From: Methylovulum sp.
GTDB taxonomy: Bacteria > Pseudomonadota > Gammaproteobacteria > Methylococcales > Methylomonadaceae
NCBI GenBank assembly: GCA_004299465.1
Contig: SCST01000486.1
Location: forward strand, 1 to 8,679
DNA: 8,679 bases
Direction: 5' to 3'
The notes beneath the pieces are model-generated. The model was given only the letters and a program-made list of their open reading frames with translations. It did no database searches and had not been told where the DNA came from. Position 1 is the first letter of the stretch. The number at the start of each line of letters is the position of its first letter. The translations under genes were made by a program, and so were the position numbers. Shown here piece by piece: positions 1-5,251 of this stretch.

Positions 1-345
1 GGTATAGGCGGAGACCCGATACACGGTATGAATTTTGTCGATGTACTCAGCCGTTTCCAGCAAGATGAACAAACCAAAGGTATCGTCATGGTCGGCGAGA
101 TCGGCGGCGGTGAAGAGGAAGATGCCGCCGATTACATCAAAGCCCATGTCACGAAGCCTGTTGTTGCTTATATTGCAGGACAAACCGCGCCCGCCGGTAA
201 ACGCATGGGCCATGCCGGTGCGATTGTTACCGGCGGCAAGGGTACGGCGGAAGGCAAAGTGGCGGTGCTTAAGGCGGCCGGGATTGAAGTGGTAGTGTCG
301 CCTACCGATATTGGCGTCGCGATGAAGGGGTGTTTTAACGCGTAG
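1..345 (+). CDS. sucD: Succinyl-CoA ligase (ADP/GDP-forming) subunit alpha, C-terminal part
   Basis: This is the C-terminal 114 codons of the alpha subunit of succinyl-CoA synthetase, which interconverts succinyl-CoA and succinate with phosphorylation of ADP or GDP in the TCA cycle; it works as a complex with SucB-type partner SucC. The frame is open from base 1, so the gene starts upstream of the window. Visible signatures are GIGGDPI at the very start, VMVGEIGGGEEE, and KRMGHAGAI, whose histidine (bases 211-213) is the catalytic phosphohistidine of the family. It ends with TAG at 343-345, with a C-terminal length typical of SucD. sucC is expected just upstream but cannot be seen. The malate-CoA ligase subunit MtkB is a homologous alternative; the wording of the conserved blocks looks closer to SucD, but with only this fragment I cannot exclude it. 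Confidence 0.93.
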   Translation, partial: GIGGDPIHGMNFVDVLSRFQQDEQTKGIVMVGEIGGGEEEDAADYIKAHVTKPVVAYIAGQTAPAGKRMGHAGAIVTGGKGTAEGKVAVLKAAGIEVVVSPTDIGVAMKGCFNA

Positions 346-378
346 GATATTTTAGCGCATCTCAATCCGGCTGCAGGG

Positions 379-405
379 TTGTTGTGCGTACCATTTGGCT
401 TTAAT
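379..405 (+). promoter_or_regulatory. Weak candidate sigma70 promoter for ald
   Basis: The 81-bp gap between sucD and ald contains TTGTTG (379-384) and, 15 bases on, TTTAAT (400-405), a 5/6 match to TATAAT. The spacing is short and the -35 match is poor, so this is only a candidate. ald may instead be read through from sucCD, since no obvious intrinsic terminator lies in the gap. Confidence 0.2.
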
Positions 406-415
406 GTTTTTTAAC

Positions 416-419
416 AAGG
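416..419 (+). promoter_or_regulatory. Ribosome binding site that decides the ald start
   Basis: AAGG here is 7 bases before ATG 427 but only one base before the in-frame GTG at 421. The spacing therefore favours ATG 427, which also gives the usual alanine dehydrogenase N-terminus MKIGVPKEIK. Confidence 0.65.
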
Positions 420-426
420 TGTGGCA

Positions 427-1539
427 ATGAAAATTGGTGTTCCAAAAGAAATCAAGGACAAGGAGGGCAGGGTAGCGATAACACCTGCCGGTGCACTGCA
501 TTTGATCCGGCATGGGCATTGCCTTATCGTTGAAACGGGGGCTGGAGCGGCATCGGGTTTTACCGATGAGCAATACGAACAGGCGGGCGCCAGCATGGTT
601 TCGGCCGCTGAAGCATGGGCTGCTGAGCTGGTGGTTAAGGTTAAAGAACCCATGCCGTCTGAATATCACTATCTGGACCGGCAAATGCTGTTCACGTTTT
701 TCCATTTAGCCGGCGTTGATCCTGGGCTTACGCGGGCATTGCTGGAAAAAGGCACGACGGCGATTGCCTATGAGACATTGGAAGATGCACAAGGGCGGTT
801 ACCGATTCTAGCGCCGATGAGTGCTGTTGCCGGCAATATGGCGACGCTGATGGGCGGCTATTACCTGGCCCGGTTCAATCAGGGCAAGGGGATGCAGTTA
901 GGCAAGGTGCTGGGTAAACGCCACGGCAAAGTTGTCGTTATCGGTGACGGCGTGGTCGGCCAGCATGCCGCGCAAGTCGCTTGCGGGATGGGGGCTAATG
1001 TGTTCGTCGCCGGTATTGATCCGGCGTTTATGCAGGAAGTAAAAACAAAGGTATTGCCGGAAGCCTCGTTCTTTTTATCTACGCCTGAGGCTATCGGCGC
1101 ACACTTGGTCGACGCCGACTTGGTGGTGGGGGCCATACTCTGCCGCGGCGCGCATGCGCCCAAGGTCATCAGCGAAGCGATGATAGCCTCGATGGAGAAG
1201 GGCTCCGTCGTCGTTGATGTCAGTATCGACCAGGGCGGCTGCATAGCCACCTCAAGACCGACGACACATTCAGACCCGGTATTTATAACGCATGGTGTTG
1301 TGCATTATTGCGTAACCAATATGCCGGGAGCTTATCCGCGGACATCAACGATTGCGTTAATGGATGCGACCTTGCCGTATATCCTGAAAATTGCCGATAC
1401 CGGCAAGGCGTCTTTAATGCATGATAAAGAATTAGCTACGGCGGTTAATACGCTCGACGGGGCTATTACCTGCAAGGCGGTAGCCGATGGGCTTGGTATG
1501 CTGGATAAATATGCCGGGTGCGCTGTGCGTCCCGATTAA
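427..1539 (+). CDS. ald: Alanine dehydrogenase
   Basis: A 370-residue cytoplasmic enzyme, close to the family's usual ~371, that reversibly converts L-alanine + NAD+ + water to pyruvate + ammonium + NADH. It can serve alanine breakdown or ammonium assimilation. The N-terminal MKIGVPKEIK, the substrate-site residues Arg15, Lys73 (in KVKEP) and His93 (in LFTFFH), the Rossmann motif G173-D-G-V-V-G178, the catalytic Asp268 in SIDQGGC, and the NMPGAYPRTST block all fit Ald. ATG 427 was chosen over GTG 421 because of AAGG spacing. Odd points: at the end of the second Rossmann strand, where Ald proteins normally carry LD(I/R) with an Asp that holds the NAD ribose, this protein reads A195-G196-I-D198. 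The usual LVPGA(K/A)APK loop reads L238-C-R-G-A-H-A-P-K. The linker before the Rossmann fold is also atypical (KVLGKRHG). Coenzyme preference may therefore differ. It lies 81 bp after sucD on the same strand and converges with clpX. Confidence 0.95.
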   Translation: MKIGVPKEIKDKEGRVAITPAGALHLIRHGHCLIVETGAGAASGFTDEQYEQAGASMVSAAEAWAAELVVKVKEPMPSEYHYLDRQMLFTFFHLAGVDPGLTRALLEKGTTAIAYETLEDAQGRLPILAPMSAVAGNMATLMGGYYLARFNQGKGMQLGKVLGKRHGKVVVIGDGVVGQHAAQVACGMGANVFVAGIDPAFMQEVKTKVLPEASFFLSTPEAIGAHLVDADLVVGAILCRGAHAPKVISEAMIASMEKGSVVVDVSIDQGGCIATSRPTTHSDPVFITHGVVHYCVTNMPGAYPRTSTIALMDATLPYILKIADTGKASLMHDKELATAVNTLDGAITCKAVADGLGMLDKYAGCAVRPD

Positions 1540-1559
1540 ACTGGGCGCGTAGCCTGAAT

Positions 1560-1589
1560 CGAGAGGATCGTGCGCTTGCGACCCTCTCG
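1560..1589. terminator. Inverted repeat between convergent ald and clpX, possible bidirectional terminator
   Basis: CGAGAGG (1560-1566) pairs perfectly with CCTCTCG (1583-1589). After one A/C mismatch, TCG (1568-1570) pairs with CGA (1579-1581), leaving a loop of about 8 bases. The stem sits in the middle of the 60-bp gap between two converging genes, the expected place for a shared terminator. Neither side is followed by a clear T tract, so it is not a textbook intrinsic terminator; it could instead protect 3' ends or work with Rho. Confidence 0.5.
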
Positions 1590-1599
1590 CGCTGTGAGC

Positions 1600-2874
1600 T
1601 TAATACTCGGACGCCGCCATTTTCTTTTCGGTTTCATAAACCAGAAAAGGCTCGGAATGCCCCAGAATGACGCTTTCATCGACGACAACCTTAGAAATAT
1701 TGTCGGTTGACGGCAATTCATACATCGTGTTCAGTAATACATTTTCAACGATGGTCCTAAGGCCTCTGGCTCCCGTTTTTCTTTCCATTGATTTGCGGGC
1801 AATGGCGCCCAGGGAGTCTTCCCTGAACTCGAGTTCAGCACCTTCCATTTCGAACAAATGCTTGTATTGCTTGATCAATGCGTTTTTAGGCTCGGTCAAT
1901 ATTTGTATCAACGCCTGTTCATCCAGCTCTTCCAGGGTTGCGACAATGGGAAGGCGGCCGACAAATTCAGGAATCAGGCCATATTTGATCAGGTCTTCGG
2001 ACTCTACTTCGGCAAACAGCTGGCCTACATTTTTATCTTCATCCTTGGATTTTACGTCGGCAGAAAAGCCGATGCCGCCTTTTTCAGAACGTGCTTTAAT
2101 CACCTTATCCAATCCTGCAAAAGCGCCGCCGACGATGAACAGGATATTAGCGGTATTGACCTGCAAAAACTCCTGGTTAGGGTGTTTACGGCCACCTTGC
2201 GGCGGGACTGAAGCAATCGTACCTTCAATCAGTTTCAGCAAAGCCTGCTGGACGCCTTCGCCGGACACATCACGCGTAATGGACGGGTTATCGGCTTTCC
2301 TGGAAATCTTATCGATTTCGTCGATGTAGACAATGCCGGTTTCAGCTTTTTCTACATCATAATCGCATTTTTGCAGGATTTTCTGGATGATGTTTTCCAC
2401 GTCTTCGCCGACATAACCGGCTTCTGTCAGCGTAGTGGCATCGGCAATAGTAAACGGCACATCCAGTAATCGCGCCAGGGTTTCGGCCAGTAAGGTTTTT
2501 CCTGAACCGGTAGGGCCGATCAGCAGGATATTGCTCTTGGCTAGTTCGACAGAATCCTTTTTCGATTTGTTGCGCAGGCGTTTATAGTGATTGTATACCG
2601 CTACGGCCAGGATTTTTTTCGCGCGTTCCTGGCCTATGACGTAGGCATCAAGTTCTTCTTTGATTTCTTTTGGCTTGGGTAATTTATTGTCGCCAAAGGA
2701 AGCCGCGTCATCCTGTAATTCATCTTTGATAATGTCATTACAAAGCTCTACGCATTCATCACAGACATAAACCGAAGGGCCTGCAATCAGTTTTCGGACT
2801 TCATTCTGGCTCTTACCGCAAAAAGAGCAATAAAGCAGTTTATCGTCGTCTTTGCCGTATTTATCATTACTCAT
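1600..2874 (-). CDS. clpX: ATP-dependent Clp protease ATP-binding subunit ClpX
   Basis: A AAA+ unfoldase that forms a hexamer, recognises tagged proteins, unfolds them and feeds them to ClpP in the cytoplasm. It is 424 residues, the same length as E. coli ClpX. Domains and motifs in order: N-terminal zinc-binding domain with Cys16, Cys19, Cys38 and Cys41; Walker A GPTGSGKT at 120-127; substrate-gripping pore loop GYVG at 153-156; Walker B with D185-E186; RKH pore motif at 229-231; the ClpP-binding IGF loop at 268-270; arginine-finger region with R307; sensor-2 GAR at 368-370. The start at 2874 is chosen because AGGAG lies 6 bases upstream; an in-frame TTG at 2889 would add MQEFT and lies upstream of that site. 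It follows clpP by 51 bp in the same direction and is probably co-transcribed with it. The next gene downstream is convergent ald, so lon does not follow. Confidence 0.98.
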   Translation of the reverse strand: MSNDKYGKDDDKLLYCSFCGKSQNEVRKLIAGPSVYVCDECVELCNDIIKDELQDDAASFGDNKLPKPKEIKEELDAYVIGQERAKKILAVAVYNHYKRLRNKSKKDSVELAKSNILLIGPTGSGKTLLAETLARLLDVPFTIADATTLTEAGYVGEDVENIIQKILQKCDYDVEKAETGIVYIDEIDKISRKADNPSITRDVSGEGVQQALLKLIEGTIASVPPQGGRKHPNQEFLQVNTANILFIVGGAFAGLDKVIKARSEKGGIGFSADVKSKDEDKNVGQLFAEVESEDLIKYGLIPEFVGRLPIVATLEELDEQALIQILTEPKNALIKQYKHLFEMEGAELEFREDSLGAIARKSMERKTGARGLRTIVENVLLNTMYELPSTDNISKVVVDESVILGHSEPFLVYETEKKMAASEY

Positions 2875-2880
2875 AGTAAA

Positions 2881-2885
2881 CTCCT
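2881..2885 (-). promoter_or_regulatory. Ribosome binding site that decides the clpX start
   Basis: On the minus strand AGGAG is followed by TTTACT and then ATG 2874, an optimal 6-base spacing. It lies inside the extra codons that a TTG start at 2889 would require, which argues against that longer form. Confidence 0.75.
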
Positions 2886-2925
2886 GCAAGCAACCCCGGT
2901 GCTGTCTATCGAAATGCCCATATCA

Positions 2926-3570
2926 TCATGCATCAGCGACAGCTGTGCGACTCGACAAAACTTTGTCAATGAGGCCATAACTTACCGCATCATTAGCGCT
3001 TAAAAAATTATCTCTATCGGTATCCAACTGGATTTTTTCTATAGGCTGGCCGGTATGATGCGCTAATACTTTATTCAGTTTATCCCGGATCAACAAAATT
3101 TCCCTGGCGTGAATGTCAATGTCGGAAGCCTGTCCCTGATAACCGCCTAAGGGCTGGTGAATCATCATTCTTGAATGAGGCAGGCAATACCGTTTGCCCT
3201 TGGCTCCGCCCGTTAACAGCAATGCGCCCATGCTTGCGGCCTGGCCGATACACATCGTGCTGACATCCGGTTTAATAAACTGCATGGTGTCATAAATGGA
3301 CATGCCAGCAGTTACCGAGCCGCCCGGTGAATTGATATACAAGTGAATGTCTTTGTCGGGATTTTCCGATTCCAGGAAAAGCAGCTGGGCGACTACCAGG
3401 TTTGCCATGTAATCTTCAACCTGGCCTACCAAGAAGATCACCCGTTCTTTTAATAACCGGGAATAAATATCGAAAGAACGCTCGCCGCGGGCGGTTTGTT
3501 CAACAACGATGGGAACTAGGCCGCCTGCTGCTTGCGGAGCGATTATTGGGTTCATTTGCTGTCTATACAT
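2926..3570 (-). CDS. clpP: ATP-dependent Clp protease proteolytic subunit ClpP
   Basis: A serine peptidase that assembles as a double heptameric barrel and degrades proteins delivered by ClpX (or ClpA) in the cytoplasm. It is 214 residues, slightly longer than the 207 of E. coli. The catalytic triad is Ser113 in GQAASMGA, His138 in MMIHQPLGG and Asp187 in DTDRDNF. The NSPGGSVTAG block and the GYQGQASDIDIHAREI handle region are intact. The first ~14-17 residues look like the self-cleaved propeptide found in proteobacterial ClpP, with the mature chain starting around GLVPIVVEQ. The start at 3570 has AAGGA at 7-base spacing; an internal Met6 is less well placed. The gene begins 10 bp after the tig stop codon and precedes clpX by 51 bp, the standard tig-clpP-clpX order. 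Confidence 0.98.
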   Translation of the reverse strand: MYRQQMNPIIAPQAAGGLVPIVVEQTARGERSFDIYSRLLKERVIFLVGQVEDYMANLVVAQLLFLESENPDKDIHLYINSPGGSVTAGMSIYDTMQFIKPDVSTMCIGQAASMGALLLTGGAKGKRYCLPHSRMMIHQPLGGYQGQASDIDIHAREILLIRDKLNKVLAHHTGQPIEKIQLDTDRDNFLSANDAVSYGLIDKVLSSRTAVADA

Positions 3571-3577
3571 GTAAAGA

Positions 3578-3583
3578 TCCTTA
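3578..3583 (-). promoter_or_regulatory. clpP ribosome binding site overlapping the tig stop codon
   Basis: The minus-strand string TAAGGA contains both the TAA stop of tig (3583-3581) and the Shine-Dalgarno AAGGA of clpP, 7 bases before ATG 3570. Ribosomes ending tig would stop directly on the clpP initiation site, so translational coupling of the two genes is likely. Confidence 0.7.
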
Positions 3584-4882
3584 CTGCTGTTGTTTATCCA
3601 TTACATCACTAAAACTTAGGGTTTCGTCGGAAACTTGCGCCTGCGCCATCAGCCAGTCAACGGTCTGGTCTTCCAGTACCATTTGCTGAACATCATGCAG
3701 GCGGCTTTTATCCGAGTAATACCAGTTTACAACATCTTCCGGGCGTTCATAGCTTTTTGCCATGTCTTCTATGGTCGTGCGTACGATATTGTTATCCAGT
3801 TTTATCGTATTTTTCTGGATAATTTCGCCCAGAATAAGTCCCAGGGCAACGCGTCGCTTGGCTTGTGCTTCAAAAATATCGCGCGTTACATGCAGGTCTT
3901 CGAGCTTTATTTTTTGTCGCTTGGCTGTTTCCACATAAGGCTTCATCAGGTTTTCAATTTCTTCATCAATTAATGAATTAGGTACGGCAATCTGGATTTT
4001 TTCATACAGGGCATCCATTACGGCGTTTTTTAATTTGCCGCGCAATGCCTGTGCGAGCTCTCTTTCCATATTGTTTTTTACATCGTTGCGGAAAGATTCG
4101 ACGGTGCCTTCTTCTATGCCATAGCCTTTGATGAATTCAGCATCAATTTCCGGCATAACAGGCTCTTCAATATTGACGACGGTGATGTCAAACTCGGCGA
4201 CTTTACCGGCAAGTTTTTCGTTGCCGTATTGTTCAGGGAAAGTTAATTCAAAGACTTTATTGGCACCGCTCTCAAGGCCGACGAGATTATCCTCGAAACC
4301 TGGAATCATCTGTTTTGAACCGATCTCAACGCTATAGTTTTCCACCAGCCCGTTGGTAAAGGTTTCACCTTCCAATGTTCCGGAAAAATTAATCGTGATA
4401 CGGTCGTTTTCCTGTGCAGCGCGATCAACGGCAGCCCATTGTCTTTTCTGCAGTCTCAGTTTTTCGATCATATTATCGACATCAGTTTCTTCAACCGAGG
4501 CCATCGGACGAACAACTTCGAGTTGGCCGATATTTTCAAGCGATATTTCAGGATAAACTTCAAATACAGCCGTATATTTGAAGCCTTCAGATTCCTCCAG
4601 CGCATCAATATAGGGATGGCCTGCAGGTTTTAGGTCCTGGTTTTGCAGGGCTTCGTAATATGTGGATTGAATCAGGTCGCCGGCAATTTCGCTACGTACT
4701 TTAGCGCCGAACATTTTGTTGACAACGTGTTGAGGCACTTTGCCTGGACGAAAGCCATCGACTTTAACTTCGCGCGCTAAAGACTTCAGGCGCGCCGCCA
4801 TTTTTTCCTGGACAATGGCTTCAGGCACGCTAACAGTCATTTTTCGGCTTAATTCGGATGTCTTTTCGACAGAAACTTGCAT
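3581..4882 (-). CDS. tig: Trigger factor (ribosome-associated chaperone and peptidyl-prolyl isomerase)
   Basis: A chaperone that docks at the ribosome exit tunnel through L23 and shields nascent chains. It is 433 residues, against 432 in E. coli. The N-terminal ribosome-binding domain carries the docking signature GFRPGKVP at 43-50. The FKBP-like isomerase domain spans about residues 160-241, with DRITINFSGTLEGETF, the MIPGFE motif at 192-197, and FDITVVNIEEP at its end. The remaining ~190 residues are the helical arm/body domain, rich in charged residues. The start at 4882 is supported by GAGG 7 bases upstream and by the family N-terminus MQVSVEKTSE. It is the first protein gene of a tig-clpP-clpX cluster, 107 bp downstream of tRNA-Leu. 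A terminator after the tRNA suggests tig has a promoter of its own. Confidence 0.98.
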   Translation of the reverse strand: MQVSVEKTSELSRKMTVSVPEAIVQEKMAARLKSLAREVKVDGFRPGKVPQHVVNKMFGAKVRSEIAGDLIQSTYYEALQNQDLKPAGHPYIDALEESEGFKYTAVFEVYPEISLENIGQLEVVRPMASVEETDVDNMIEKLRLQKRQWAAVDRAAQENDRITINFSGTLEGETFTNGLVENYSVEIGSKQMIPGFEDNLVGLESGANKVFELTFPEQYGNEKLAGKVAEFDITVVNIEEPVMPEIDAEFIKGYGIEEGTVESFRNDVKNNMERELAQALRGKLKNAVMDALYEKIQIAVPNSLIDEEIENLMKPYVETAKRQKIKLEDLHVTRDIFEAQAKRRVALGLILGEIIQKNTIKLDNNIVRTTIEDMAKSYERPEDVVNWYYSDKSRLHDVQQMVLEDQTVDWLMAQAQVSDETLSFSDVMDKQQQ

Positions 4883-4904
4883 GTATTTACCTCACACATT
4901 TTAA

Positions 4905-4933
4905 ATAAGAATTTTTTTACAGAGGCCGGTGAA
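4905..4933 (-). promoter_or_regulatory. Weak candidate sigma70 promoter for tig-clpP-clpX
   Basis: Between the tRNA terminator and tig the minus strand has TTCACC (4933-4928) and, after 17 bases, TCTTAT (4910-4905), each about 4/6 to consensus. A promoter is expected here because of the upstream terminator, but the exact hexamers are uncertain; TAAAAT at 4903-4898 is an alternative -10 without a matching -35. Confidence 0.22.
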
Positions 4934-4949
4934 CGGCTCGAAAGAACTG

Positions 4950-4973
4950 AAAAAGACAGCGTTAACGGCTATC
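4950..4973 (-). terminator. Intrinsic terminator after tRNA-Leu
   Basis: On the minus strand GATAGC (4973-4968), loop CGTTAAC (4967-4961) and GCTGTC (4960-4955) form a 6-bp stem with one G-U wobble, followed directly by five Ts (4954-4950). It starts 17 bases past the tRNA 3' end. Read on the + strand the wobble becomes a C-A mismatch, so the stem is better formed in minus-strand RNA, in line with terminating the tRNA transcript. Confidence 0.7.
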
Positions 4974-4989
4974 TTTTTATAGGATTAGG

Positions 4990-5074
<85 letters not shown>

Positions 5075-5092
5075 ACTTTAAATGAACTTGCT

Positions 5093-5122
5093 ATTATATC
5101 TGCTTTTTTATGCTTACACCAA
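5093..5122 (-). promoter_or_regulatory. Sigma70-type promoter for tRNA-Leu
   Basis: The minus strand has a perfect TATAAT (5098-5093) with TTGGTG (5122-5117) 18 bases upstream. Transcription would begin around 5086, about a dozen bases before the mature tRNA 5' end at 5074, a usual leader length. A T/A-rich spacer adds support. Confidence 0.6.
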
Positions 5123-5208
5123 GATAAAGTTTTCAAAAGCTTTCTATTATACGCTATCCCGGATAAGTCGATTGCTGTTTAAGTTAGTGGCGGCAGAGCG
5201 CAGACTAT

Positions 5209-5217
5209 TGTTATCAT
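5209..5217 (+). promoter_or_regulatory. Candidate extended -10 promoter for the GGDEF-EAL gene
   Basis: TGTTATCAT matches the extended -10 pattern TGn-TATAAT at all but one base. No good -35 lies 16-18 bases upstream, which extended -10 promoters can tolerate. Transcription from it would start near 5224, leaving a leader of under 30 bases before ATG 5252. Confidence 0.28.
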
Positions 5218-5251
5218 CTACAGCTCCATTCAAGCCTAACTATTCACATCG

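Noticed and set aside
1..345. Reading the sucD fragment as malate-CoA ligase (mtkB) and hence a serine-cycle locus
   Set aside because: The visible blocks fit SucD at least as well, and no serine-cycle gene is present in the window, so the claim would rest on guesswork about the organism.
421..423. GTG at 421 as the ald start
   Set aside because: The AAGG core is only one base upstream, and the family N-terminus begins at the ATG at 427.
1667..2329. A 220-codon open frame on the + strand opposite clpX
   Set aside because: It lies wholly antisense to a fully conserved clpX, its protein is serine-rich low-information sequence typical of a reverse frame, and no ribosome binding site or domain is seen.
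2887..2889. TTG at 2889 as the clpX start
   Set aside because: The strong AGGAG site lies downstream of this codon and is ideally placed for ATG 2874, which also gives the family-standard 424 residues.
4922..4939. Hairpin GAG-CCG / CGG-CTC in the tig leader as a terminator or attenuator
   Set aside because: It has a bulged base, only 6 bp, and is followed by an A-rich rather than T-rich run on the minus strand; it may also overlap the tig promoter. Nothing supports a regulatory role.
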